Below, piece by piece: positions 8,902 through 20,700 of a DNA stretch of 30,316 nucleotides (the first letter of the stretch is position 1; every line of letters begins with the position of its first letter). Source of the DNA: Poteriospumella lacustris. Taxonomy: Eukaryota > Sar > Chrysophyceae > Chromulinales > Dinobryaceae. The DNA lies in the NCBI GenBank assembly GCA_008000375.1, contig SMOI01000047.1, positions 33,808 through 64,123 of the forward strand, in the 5' to 3' direction. Below the pieces are notes generated by a model that was not told the origin of the DNA, did no database searches, and was given only the letters and a program-made list of their open reading frames with translations. The translations under genes were made by a program, and so were the position numbers.

Positions 8902-11900
8902 TCAGAAGTGTCGCGACATGGCGCGGCCGGTGCTCGCGGCACGCGCTTTGGCCGTGGCGGTGGGCGCCGTCGTCGGCTTCGTCGAAATGCCCAAGTAATC
9001 GTCTTCAAAGGCCTGTGCCCCACCACCACCGCCACCTGCACCGGACGACGCATCGCGCGGCGGTTGATCGCGGCGCCGCTGCCACGACATCGTCGAGAAC
9101 TTGGGCGACTTGGGCACCGTCAGTTTCCGTTTCTTCTCGGCGGAGGGGCCATCCGCCGCCGCGGCGATGATGGTGGCTCCTTTGCTCAGCCCGTAGCCAT
9201 TGGCGGTGGCCATGGCCGCGGCCGCTGCGGTGTTGGCGGCGGAGCTGTGGTCCTCGTCGCGGGTGCCCGCGTAGGTGGCGGACCTTTGGCCGGTCAATCG
9301 CGACGACGACGTCGCTCCACCGCTACCGGCGCCGCCACCGCCGCCGCTGCTGCTGTGCCGTCGAGGCGGCTGCGCGATACGATGTCGATCAGCGCTGTCG
9401 TGTGCCGCGACGACGGTGCTGGCCTGTGTGGCCAGCGTACGGGCGGTCATCGATCCGCCGCCATCGCCGTGTCCGCGAGCGGAATCGAGACGACCCTGGT
9501 GCACGCCGCCGCGGAACGACCGGCCGCCGTGGCCGTTGTCATCGCTGTCGTCGTCGCTGCTGCTGAGCGCGCCGTGGTACCGCGTTTGTCGCGGTGGCTG
9601 CGGTGGCGGCGGTTGCGCCGCCGACGCCGTCGCCGCTCCGAGCGGCACGAGCGGCACTTTGCTGTGGCTCTGCCGCATCGTCGTCGACACCGCCGCCTCG
9701 GGCGCAGTGGACGCAGAGGCGGCGTTCGCTTCGTCGAGCTGCTTCTGCAGCTGCTGGCTCTGTCGCAAGGCGGCGCTCTTCCGCAGGAAGTTGCGCTCTT
9801 TCTCCTCGGCGCTGTCGTAGCCGTCGTCGACGGCCGCCGACGCCGAGGCGGCGGTGTAGTGGGCGTGCGCGTCCTGCTGCTGCTTGATCTCCGCCTGCAG
9901 CTTCTCCCAACGCTCGCTTTTGCGGGCCCACGTATCCGGCGCAGCGGTGGTGGAAGGAGCAGGGGCGGCAGTGGAAGCGACGGTGGCGGCGGCCGTCGTT
10001 GGGCCGGCCCCGGGCGAAGTGGCTGTGCCGTGGGAGGGGACCAGCCGTTTCGGCGACGAGTACGTCTCCATCAGCGACTTGCGACGGGTGGGCGATCCCA
10101 GCGTTGTCTCCGTCGCAGCGGCGGGAGGGGCGAACGGCTTCGGCTTCGCGGCGGGTGAGACGGGGACCGGCAACGCCGCGGTCGCTTTCGCCTGTCGCCG
10201 GGGGCTGTTCAGCACCGCGGCGATGGTCTCACTGATCATGTCCCGTGTGGCGGCGTTCTGGCTCGCCGCGGCCTTCGCCGCTGCTGCGCCTGCTGCGGCA
10301 CCACTGCCACCAGAAGGCGCTGTGGCGACGATCTGCGCCTTGGACAGCTTCGCCACCAAACTGTCTTCGACCTCTTTGACGATCGACGACGCTCGATGAC
10401 CGGGCGGGGCCGTCGCGTCGGACGGACGCGGCGGTGCCAATTTCTTTGGCGAAGGCGGTGCAGCTGTAGCCGTAGCCGTAGCCGTAGCTGTAGCCGTGGC
10501 GGTAGCGGAAGGGTCCTTCTTCACGTGCTGCAGCTCCTGCTGCGTGTGCAAGTCCAAGAAGTCGTACGCGTCCGGCTCCATCATTTCGCGCAGCACGTCG
10601 CGGGCGGTGACCGTTGCGGAGGCACGAGACGGCTTCGCTGACTGGAACGGATCCTTCGAATGGGCGGTCGCGGTGGAGGCGGTGGAGGCGGCGGCGGAGG
10701 CGGTGGCCGTCGTGTGAGACGGCCGCAGTCGCGACGTGGAGTGGGACCGCGTGTTCGACGCGGCGGTGTTCTTCAGATAGTTCGCCATGGCCGCCGCTTT
10801 CCGGCCCGCCACCGTCGACGAGTCGTCGTTGTTGGCGCCTTCGTCGGCCTTGGCATCATCGTCGCCGCCAGCCGCAGCGGGTCGACGAGAGACGCGGGAA
10901 CCGGTCGCTGTCGCGGTGTGCGCCTTGCCCTTGCCACCAGCGGTTGCATCGGGTTGCACTGCCTTGGCGGCCGCTTCTTGCTGCTGTTGCTGCTGCTGCT
11001 GACGCGATATGGCCGTCCCCACGGAAGCAGATCGTTTGGCTGTGGGCTTGGCCTCGTCTTCGCTGGCAGGCGGCGGTGGATTCACCGCCGCCCCAGACGC
11101 TCCGGCGGAGCCCAGCCGCTCTCGCTGCTTTTCCCGTTTGAACGACAACGTCTCCTTCGTCACCAGCTGCTTCAACTGGGTGCGCGTCAAGTTCTCACGT
11201 TCAAAATTGAATTCAAACTCCGGAGACACCGGCGGGTAGACGGCCGACGAGGGCAGCTGTCGCGCGCACTGGCCGAAGTACCGACAGTCCAGCGCGTCGT
11301 TCACGGTGATGCGCTTCTCCGCATCAAAGATCAGCATTTGGTCCAAGAGCCACCACGCATCGGAGCTGGCGGAGGGATACAACTTGGCGAAAGAGACTTT
11401 GGGTTTGGCCGCTTGCGACGAGAGAAACTTGCGCGCCTCGGGGTTGACGATGTGTCGCGTCTCGTGCGGCAGGGGCGATCCGAGCACATCGAAGACCAGC
11501 ATCAACTGATGGATGAAGTTCTTTCCGGGAAACAAGGGATTGCGCCCGAGCATTTCGGCGAAGATACAGCCCACGCTCCAGATGTCCACCGCGTACGTGT
11601 ACAACCCGTCGGGACACAACCTACAACACGAGGCGAAAGAACCATCAGTCAGTACCCCTTCCCCTACAACAGGAGTCATCAATGCAACAGCAACGATTGT
11701 CTTACATCAATTCAGGAGGTCGATACCATCGAGTGACCACGTGCTGGGTCATGGGTTCGTCGATATCGTCGTCGTGGTGCTCACCGGCCCCGCGAGGTCG
11801 CTCACGCGACAAACCAAAATCGGTGATACGCAATCGACAATCTCGTGATACGAGAAGATTTCCTGGCTTGAGATCTCGGTGAATAATACGATTGTCGTGG

Positions 11901-12322
11901 AGATACTTGAGGCCACAAAGCAGCTGATACATGAAATGCTGAAAGTGCTGTTCGGTCAGGGGTTGTTTGCTCTGAATGACTTGGTGCAAGTCTGTGTCCA
12001 TCAGCTCCATCACAATGTAAAGCTCATCCTGTGCGTCTCGATAGATTAAATCTTCCAACGTAATGATGTTTTCGTGTTTGCCCATATGACGGAGTAAGCG
12101 CACTTCGCGCAGGACATGTTTGGCATCGACGACATGCTTCGCAACTGGCGTCACCTTCTTAATGGCAACCTTTTTGTGAAGGCGTTCAGATTGGGCTGAT
12201 ACAACGACACCATAGGACCCCTGCCCCAATACTTTCAATTCAGAGTAAGATGGGTCGAGTACGAATGTGGCCGTACCAAGATTGAAAACCTTTTCGGTGG
12301 GTCGCGTCGTTTTGCGCTCCAT
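8902..12322 (-). CDS. MAP kinase with TQH activation lip and very long disordered tail, 1111 aa
   Basis: Exons (minus strand) 12322-11706 and 11620-8902, with an 85-nt intron (donor GTAAGA, acceptor TGTTGTAG). The split codon restores PPEL-M-L-CPDG across the junction. The kinase domain spans about residues 27-325 and has all core motifs: Gly loop GQGSYG 33-38, VAIK with Lys55, Glu73 in helix C, HRDLKPGN 148-155, DFG 168-170, TRWYRPPE 197-204 and DIWSVGC. RWYR and the TxxVVTRW lip place it in the CMGC group, MAPK family. The lip is T192-Q193-H194, so the usual tyrosine of TxY is histidine. Plasmodium MAP2 (TSH) is a known T-x-H relative. About 780 residues follow: PolyQ (near 10978-11001), an Ala-Thr run encoded by a hexanucleotide repeat (10464-10506), many Ser/Thr-Pro sites and Gly/Ser runs. 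These are predicted to be disordered and may hold docking or autoregulatory sites. Start codon has G at -3. Confidence 0.88.
10464..10506. repeat. Hexanucleotide repeat coding an Ala-Thr run in the MAPK tail
   Basis: About seven units of YGTAGC on the plus strand, read on the minus strand as alternating Ala and Thr codons. In-frame expansion or contraction would change tail length without breaking the gene. Confidence 0.85.
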
Positions 12323-13103
12323 CTCAGGCCTTTTCTCAACACAGTAAGAAATTTACAGTGAAGTAGACCTCAAGTCACCCAGAGGTCACTCCCTAAAACG
12401 ATTGTGGATGGCTTTGAAGGCCTTTAAGTTACTTCAAAAGACATGTGAATTCAAGCCACAGCGACTGTTTGATTTTGGACTATACGGAAGTGCGGCTTAA
12501 AAAATGCGTATTCACGGTCTTTTCAACGATGGACTGATTTTGATTTTCTTCGAGCAGGGGATTTCAACTGGCTACACATTCTCAACCAACTTAAGACAGC
12601 CCACCAACAAATCTCTTGAAAAGACTATCAATCTACTTCATTCGATAAGAAGGAGTCCGACCATCCTTATGACATCGCTCCCCAGAAAGTGGAGTCGCTC
12701 CAATGGAGGCGAACTGATATATATATGAAACAGGCGGCAACCTTAGCGCCTGAAGTGTTGGGTGCATGACAAGACAACTCTTTCTCACCTTCCTTGAAGG
12801 ACTATTCTCCCAACCAAATCCATGCATGTGCGAGTGCTATGGAGGGAGCGAATCAATCACAGCGGTAGGAATCCGCCGCGAGGGATGGCGTAGTCCCTCC
12901 CCTCCGGTCTTCAAGCCCCCGTCCGCCGCGTCGTCCTCCTTTCGCCTCGCCCACCACCGCCGCTGTCTCTCGCTCGCAGCCGTCCCCATCTCGTGTGGCT
13001 GTCTCGTCTTGACAGTATTCAAATGCATTTACACATCGACCAAACCACTCAGACCAAACCAACCACCTTGATGAGATTTCATTGTCCACCAAGCCAGTCA
13101 GCG
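12323..13103. other. Divergent intergenic region
   Basis: This 0.78-kb stretch lies between the MAPK start (minus) and the small plus-strand gene, so it should contain both promoters. An AT stretch (GATATATATAT near 12716-12726) is the only TATA-like run. A CpG- and CCG-rich segment lies at about 12900-13000. No coding exon is supported. Confidence 0.5.
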
Positions 13104-13415
13104 ATGGATCAAATTGATTGTGAAAGCTGCGATGAGGATGAATTTTCCTGTGAATCAAATGATGAGTACCGGTCTAAGAAAAGATCGAGAGCTGTTATAG
13201 ACGACAACTTTGAGAATCATTTGCAGCGGGAGCTCTTTGAATGCAAAGCGATGGTTGATGGCTGGTCCCATGTTTTAGTTTGCATGGAGTTGGATGTGAT
13301 TCGAGAAGACGACGTAAAAATGTGCATTGAATCCTTCATTGATGCTGTGGCTTCGAAGATGGCACGAATCGAAAAGGAATTGGCTTGTTTGGGAAGCCAT
13401 TCACGAAAGAGGTAA
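13104..13415 (+). CDS. Hypothetical small acidic/basic protein, 103 aa
   Basis: Start chosen at 13104 because it has G at -3 and +4; an in-frame ATG at 13071 has a weak context and would add 11 residues. The N-terminal 25 residues are very acidic and Cys/Ser-rich (DCESCDEDEF). A basic KKRSR cluster follows, of nuclear-signal type. The rest (about residues 35-95) reads as amphipathic helices with regular Leu/Ile/Met/Val spacing, ending in SHSRKR. No family is recognised. The stop lies within AGAG|GTAATG, which could also be a 5' splice site, so the protein may continue in a further exon. A stretch at about 13606-13670 after CTCGCAG is open and could be one, but this is not established. Confidence 0.5.
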   Translation: MDQIDCESCDEDEFSCESNDEYRSKKRSRAVIDDNFENHLQRELFECKAMVDGWSHVLVCMELDVIREDDVKMCIESFIDAVASKMARIEKELACLGSHSRKR

Positions 13416-13961
13416 TGTTGCGACGGGTCTAAGAGAGTGCATAAATGTCGAGTGCACTCACAAGCAAGGCGCCTTTCGCCATGGTTGGAATAGATGCCCC
13501 TGTACTTCAATACTCGATTTGCAAATAAGTACATAGCTGTTTCTGCCTGCCTTAACTGTTTAAAGCCGCCCCTCAGAAAGTATTCTCTTCTTTTATCTCG
13601 CAGCAGTATCTGAGTTTTTCTTTTGGCCCGGATCATTGTCAGCGTCGTGCTGCTAATGCTGCAATTGGTATGTTGTCGTATTGACCCAAACAGGGATTAG
13701 TAGGTCACCGAGAGCACAACAAAATGAGTCCTTATAACGAGAACTTTACACGCCAGCATTGGCTAATGGTCAACAGTGAACAAGTGAAGTACATGCATAG
13801 CCGCAGACACCGCTCGAAGGGGTGCGAGAGTGACAGGGGTGCGTGGAGGGCCCGGCATTGGCCCACAAAATACATACAGCAGTAACATAACAGCATCGTG
13901 CAACGTAACTGTGGCGACGTCGGATGGCCAGAAGCCGGCATCCGCCTCTATACCGGCGCGC

Positions 13962-13977
13962 CACCCTCTAGAGGGTG
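13962..13977. other. 16-bp perfect palindrome
   Basis: CACCCTCTAGAGGGTG reads identically on both strands, with an XbaI-like TCTAGA core. It lies in non-coding DNA. No known binding factor can be named. Confidence 0.5.
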
Positions 13978-14536
13978 TGCGAACGTACAGCGCACGCCAC
14001 ACCTCGCGGATAACCAACACAAGCAGATACGATACACACGCGGATAAACGAGCGGAGACCGAGCGGGACGACGACATAACAGACAACACCAGGAACAATG
14101 ACAGCACAGAACGGCTAGCGCATGGCTAAACAGAGAAAACAGGAACAGCGGAGAACATCAACGAAAGGCCACACAGCACGCGAACTGACACGAGGCTGAT
14201 CCCCAGCCCCGCTAATCGTAGCTGGAGGCGAAACGATCGGTAAACGGAACACAGACACACAGCGGTGCGGCGCACGCCAAAGAATGGCAGCAGTGGTAGC
14301 GGCAGCAGAAGCAGGAACATGGACAATTGACGAGGTAAGGCCCCACGAACAAAGGTGGGGGGAGTTAGAACGTAGAGACGAAGAAACGGAGAACAAGGAA
14401 ATGTGCGCAGCGAGGGTCGACACCAGCGACGACCTGGAGTCCGAAGGATCCTCCAGACGCGCTGCACGGCGACAAAGAATGAAGACGAAGAAGATAACAA
14501 CACACAGGGAAACAACGATGAACCCGCTTGAACGGT

Positions 14537-14577
14537 GGGGGGGGGGGGACGGGATGCGATGCGATGCGATGCGATGG
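14537..14577. repeat. G12 run followed by GATGC pentanucleotide repeat
   Basis: Twelve consecutive G (14537-14548) are followed by four GATGC units and one GATGG (14553-14577). It is likely length-variable and lies in the 3' flank of the channel gene. Confidence 0.85.
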
Positions 14578-14770
14578 GAAGGACGAGCCATTTCCCGCGG
14601 CACAAGAAGAGAAAACTGGACGAAGCATGCAGACGGACACACTGAACATCAAACGAAGAGAAGACAACCGACGAACGGCGATCGAAATGGAGCCGCAGCA
14701 CAGACACACAGAGGCACAGACAGTCAAAAGCAAAAAGAGTAAACGAATGAGCACCACCGCAGAGGCATCG

Positions 14771-17700
14771 CTAATGGTCCACAGACTCATCGAACGACGC
14801 GGGCGCTGCGTGCGGATGTGGATGGTGCGAGTGAGCGTACGAAGAGGACGCCGACTGCGGCGGCTGCGCTTGTTGCGCGGCGACGGTTACGAGACGATGC
14901 AGCAACTGGCGCTGCTCGTGCAACTGCTCCTCGACACGGGCGGAGGTCTCTTGATGCAGCGCCTGCAGGTACTGCGCCTGCTGCGCCACCAACGACGCGA
15001 CGTGCTGCTCCTGCTGCGCGAGCTGCTGCTGCAGCATGAACTGCCAGACCATGGTCTCGCGCTGGAGACTGTTCTTGAACGCGGACATGCGGCCCGACCA
15101 GCGCTGTGCGGGTGCCCCGAAGGCAGCGGCGGCCGGATTCATCGACGCAGCGGTCGCCGTCATCGTCGGCATCGCCATCGAGGCCCGGTGAGGACCCGCC
15201 GCATGGGACGTCGTCCGATGGCGCCGGTAGTGTCCCTCGACGCCGCCAGATGATGGCGCCGTCCGTGCGAAGGCGCCGCCCGCGAGGAACGACGACAACG
15301 ACGACGGTTTCCGTCGAAGCGACGGCTTCGAGGGGCCGCTCTCGTCCGCGTCGTCGCTGGCGGAGTCGGAGCCGCTCGTGCTGCTCGTGTCCATCGCGCC
15401 GAAGGACGACGACGCCGCCGCCAGGCCACCGGGGCGACCGAAACGCCCGTCGCCGTCGCTGTCACTGTCGTGGTCCGCGGCGGGGTCGTAGGTCACGTCG
15501 AGCGCTTCCTTCTTGAGGATCTGGATCCACTCGGGGTAGTACCGGCGCTGCCAGTGCGGTAGCAACGGGGACGACGCGGCGGACGCTGTTGAGCCATCCG
15601 CAGCCGCGGCACGGGCCGTCGCCTCGTCCGCGTCGGCGTCTTCGTCGGTGTCTTCGTCGAGGTCCAAACTGTGCAACGCCGCCGCGTCGCCGTGACGTCG
15701 ACGATGCAGCGTGGACGCCGCCCGATGACGCGCCGCCCGACGACGCCGCCACCACCGCAGCGCCGTCGTCGCGCAGGGGAACAACGAGTCCGTCGGCAAC
15801 AGGTAGTCGCGGATCCAGGAGCCCGGGGCGAAGCCACCGCAGCCGCCGTCCGCGTCGTCTTCCTCGTCCTCCGCGAGCCGCGCCTCGCGCAAGAGCTCAT
15901 CGTGGCTGGGCCGCTGCCCCGGCCCCTGTCGCTGTAGCCGCTGCCGTCGCTCGGCGGCCCCGTCGCCGTAGAAGTACCGCAGCATCGCGTCGTATTCCCA
16001 CACGAGCTTCGCCTTCGCGTACATCGCCTCGGCGGTCGCGCGCTCTTGCACCTCGTCGTACTTGTCGCCCATCATCGCGATCAGCAGGTTCAGCATGATG
16101 ATCACCACGAAGAACAGGAACATGAACAGCATCAGCGTCGCCAGCGACGCCGACCGCGACAACGTGAAGTCGTCCGTGTCGAACTGCCCGAAGAGGAAGC
16201 AGAAGACCGTGCTCAGCGCCATTTCGAAGTGACTGTATTGAGCAATCGTCGCGGTCTCCGTCGCCTGGGTCGATTCGTCGTCACTTTTCGATTTGAGGTT
16301 GATGAACAAGACGACGAAGGACCCGGCGAAGGTCACGATCATCAGCAAGAGCACCGCGAGGAACGTCATCGTGCCCTCGGTGATCTTGATGAGCATGCGC
16401 ACCAACGGCGCCGTCCAGGGCAAGCCGCCCAGATAGAAGAGGATCTCGCAGGCGAAGAACGGCATCACGACGGAGGCCGTCAGCATCGCCGAGCGGTCGA
16501 GATTCAACGGGTAGCCCTGGTCCACCGGTGCGCGCACGGCGGAGGACCCCTTGACGGTCGGCTGGGAGGAACGCTGCTGGGTGGGGGCACGCGATCCGGA
16601 CGCGGTGGGCGCAGCGCTGCTGCCCGCTTGGAGCCAGACCGACGCGTCGCGTGCAGCGAACGAGACAAGTTCGTCGTCGTTGGTTGCCACCGCCGCGGCG
16701 GTGTGCAGGACCGAAGAGGCCACCGCGGCGGGTGTCACCGGCGCCGGGACGGCAACGGTCGGTGTCGCCGTGGCCGGCGTGCCAAGTACCGTCGGTTGGC
16801 GCGTCATTCCCATCGTAGGCGGCGATGTACCTGTCATCGTGGGGTTGGCAGTGGGAATACGCGTGGGAATACGCGTGGGAATACACGTGGGATGAGGCGT
16901 GGGTGGGGGAGGCAGAGGCGTCGGAAGCGGCGAGGGCTGTGGGGTCGGCAGGGCGGTCGGTGACGGCGAGGGCGCCTCCGAAGGCATCGCAGTGGGGTCG
17001 ACGCTAGGCAGTGGCGACGGCACCGCCGTCGGGTCTTCCGTGGGCGCTACAGTCGGCACCAACGAAGGCGCAGTCGTCGGGGCAGCCGACGGCACTGTGG
17101 TGGGGGCCACGGTTGGGGCCGCATTCGGTGTGGCGGTCGGGTCGGCGCTGGGAACGCCTGCAGGCGAGTTCGTGGGCAGCTCGGATGGCGCATTGGACAG
17201 CACGGGCGCCTCCGTAGGGGTCTCGCTGGGTGAGTACGACGGAGATGGTGAGTCACCAACGACTGTCGGAGCGGCGGACGGTGCTTCGGAGGGCGCGACA
17301 GGCGCCATGGACGGAGCATCAGACGGGGTGGCAGACGGAGCCATTGACGGAGATGCCGAAGGTGAAGCCGACGGTGACGTGGAGGGTGGCTCCGTCGGTG
17401 AAGCAGTTGGGGCCATTGATGGCGCAGCAGTTGGCTCGAGCGTAGGTGCAGCGGTGGGCGCCATCGTCGGAAGTACAGAGGGCGTCCAGGTGGGCGTCGA
17501 GGTCGTCGGCGCGACGGTTGGCACCAGTGATGGAGCAGCTGTCGGCGTCGGAACTTCCGTTGGCACTGTGCTTGGTATCGCCGTCGGCCGACGAGAGCCA
17601 GCAGTCGTAGGGGCAGGAGAACCAGCGAAAGTTGGGGATATGGTGACCACGACGGTCGGTTGATACGTCGGCGTGACCGATGAAGCCACCGTCGGCGAAG

Positions 17701-20700
17701 CAGACGGCGTCACAGTCGGCGCCGTGGTAGTGGGCTCCGACGTTGGGGAAGCGGTTGGGGCTGTGGGTGAAGCCGTTGGGACCTCGGACGGAGGGTTCGT
17801 GGCGCCGGGCAGCAGCGTCGGGGCGGTGGTTGGATCGACCGTTGGAACGGCGGTGCCGCTCGTTGGCACTGCCGACGGAGCCGTGGATAAGACTGCTGAC
17901 GGCATTGCGGACGGTATAGCGGAAGGAACAGCGGTGGGAATCGCCGTTGGAGGGGCAGAGAGCGCTATGGTCGGTGCTGCAGAGCCCGCCGGAGATGGAA
18001 TCGCCGTGGGCGTCTTCGTCGGAGCGGCATTGGTCACATGCGCTGTCGGTGCCGCCGACGGCGCCGGCGAAGGCAGTGATGTGGTTGCTGTGGTTGGATC
18101 CAGCGTCGGCACGGAGGGTGCGAAGGTGCTGGCGACCAGCTGCGCTATCGCCAGGGACGGCGTACTCGACGGTTGGGACAGCGGCGACGAAACGCTCAGC
18201 GGCGCTGTTGGAGTCGCAACGGGGGCCATAGGACTGGGCGCGCCACCGGCGTTGGAAGGGGGAAACGTGATGAACGTGGGCGCTTGGAAAGGCACCGTCG
18301 GGGCCGCCGTAGTGATCGAACCTCCTCCGCCGCTGCCTCCCACAGCCACCGTCGGCGCCCACGTCACCGACGCCACCGACGGCTGATACGTCGGCCACGC
18401 CGACGGTGGGAACGACGGAACCAACGTCGGCTGATACGAATTCACTGTCACAATGTAGCCAGCCCGACTGGCCGCGTCCGTCGCGCCAAAGACGGTCACC
18501 GCCTCGAAGCACAGCGTGATGATCACGAGACAGTTCGTCACGAGGTGCAGGACGTTCCAGCCGCTCGACAGGTACGAGTTGAACAGCGCATGGACGCCCA
18601 CGTACCACGTGTTGTCCTTCCAACGCCGCCACCAGCGACGCCGACGGACGCTGGCGGGGGCATTGCTCGCCTTTGACGACGCCGCCGTCGAGGGAGGCGG
18701 CGCCATGGACGACGCGGACATCGAACGGGTGTCCACCGACGCGCTCGCGGACGTGCGTCGACTGGCCAACGAGACGTAGATGTAGCTGCTTCGCAGCGTC
18801 TCCTGCGCACTGCGGGCAGTGGCGCCCCGGCGGTCGTCCGCACCGCGACCGCCGTCGTTGCCGTCGGATGGGGCAGCACCATCCACCGCGGCCGCGGCGG
18901 CGGCGGCGGCGCTCAGCAGATCGTCTCCCTCCGACGACGACGAGTAGACGCGATGACCACGCGACTTCGGATCCGACAAGGCGCTGGAGCGACTGCTCGA
19001 GAAGAGATGCTTCCACGACGACCGCGTCGACGGCTGCTGCGCACTCGACGACGACGACGCCGCCGCCCACGACGACTTCGTCGAGACAGTCGCCTGCACG
19101 CGCTTCGCCAATTCACTCGGTGGCGACGGCGGCGGCGGCGACCCGTGGCCATGACTGTGCCGCGTGAGGTTGCGGCGCTCGCGTTCGAAGATCGCGATGT
19201 GGTGCAGCCACACGATGCGCATCTGCACACACGACCGCCCCAAGAAATACACCAAACACAGCACCGTGAGCAACACCGTCACGATCCACGACAGCTGCGT
19301 CGTCTGGTACTGCGCCTGGGGCAGCGACTGCTCAATCTTCTGCACCAACGACGCGTAGACGATGACCTGCGTCAGGTACACGACCATGTACAAGAAGATC
19401 AAGACGAAGTCGCGGTAGAACAGGAAGCGAATCAGCGTGGTCCATTTGAACTGGACGACGGTCTGGACGACTTCGTGGTCGAAGACAGTCAAGTTGTCCA
19501 GCTTCTCGGCGCTTTCGATCAACACGTCGAGGAACCGCGACGATTTGCCGACGATGTTGCGGATGGGGACGAGGTACGGCACCATGGCCATCGCCACTTC
19601 GTCTTCGACGTCCATGCTCGCGTGGCGTAGGACGCGCCGCAAGCTCCAGAAGCCGGGTTTGCAACGATACATCGACCCCACCACCAACGTGCTCTGTTCG
19701 AGGGGCAAGCGCTGCGTCTCCGGGGTCATCATGCAGCGGTACTGCCGACACAGCGACAGCTGCTGCGCGAACCACAGCATCAGCTCGGGGTATTTCTTGC
19801 CCATTTGATCCAAATCTTCGATGCGAATGTGGTCCGCGACATGGACCGCTCGGTGCGACTGCTGCAGCCCCGTCCGAGCCGCCTCTCCCTGGTACGGGAG
19901 GTACTGCACGGGCATCTTGGCGCCATGACTCGCGCCATGGGCCAGCAGCGGAATACCGCCGATGGACGGCGCCGAGGCGCTCGGCGGAACGGGCGGTGCC
20001 TGCGGTGGGTGCACGGGCAGTTTGACGTGTTCGCAGGGTCGCACGTGCAGCGGATGGTGCGACGCGTCCATCGCCGAGTGGCGCTCTTCCTTCGTCTCGA
20101 TCAGCTCGTGCAGTGAGTCGCAGGACGAGAAGGCGTCGGTGCCATCGCCCTGGGCAGCGTCGCCGTCGAAGCGCACGTTCTTGCGACGATGGGGCAACGG
20201 ATGGTGCCCAAGCGCAGGAGCGGTGGCGGTGGCGGTCGTGGGACGGGTCCGCGCGAAGGACAAGTTCTGCTGGCTGTGGCCATGCGGCGGGTGCAGCTGC
20301 TGGTGCTGGCGCTCGAGCAGTTGGCGTTGCTTGCGCTGACGACGGAGGATACGGCGTTTCAGCAGGGCGTGGTCGACGTGGTGGACGTATGGGTCGTACG
20401 CGTCCTCCAAGAGCTGCAGATAGGTCGCCAAGATGACCCGCACCGCCGCAGGAGCGTACGGGTAGCGCAGTGCGTGCGCCAACAACGAATCGTCGTCGCC
20501 CTGCGGCAAGAGCAGCGTCGGTGCGCTTCGAACCAGATGCCCCAGCAGCACCAGCGCCCGATATTGGGTGGCCTTGGCGGCGGCGGAGTTGGTACCGTTC
20601 CCATTGGCGGCAGTGGCCGAGGTCGTCGCCGCCGACGACGACGCCGCCGCCGATGACGCCGCCGACGTCGACGCGTTGCCCGTGGACACGTCGTTCGCAT

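Larger units (their letters stand above)
13416..14770. other. Intergenic/3' flanks of the small gene and the giant channel gene
   Basis: About 1.35 kb, A/C/G-rich on the plus strand, with no convincing coding exon. It contains a 16-bp perfect palindrome, a run of 12 G, and a GATGC repeat. It should carry the 3' UTR of the channel gene (minus strand), rich in T/C/G in its own sense. Confidence 0.55.

Noticed and set aside
8743-10158. Plus-strand open frame of 471 residues over the MAPK tail
   Set aside because: Arg/Gly/Ala-rich antisense shadow of GC-rich coding DNA; no motifs, and it overlaps a kinase gene with clear splice support.
16899-18386. Two long plus-strand open frames (254 and 237 residues) rich in Gly, Val and Ala
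   Set aside because: They are the opposite strand of the P[ST]xx repeat; the biased codons leave no stops. The minus-strand frame has real helices on both sides.
17319-19070. Minus-strand 583-residue frame in another frame of the channel gene
   Set aside because: Out-of-frame shadow; its sequence lacks the transmembrane helices seen in the main frame.
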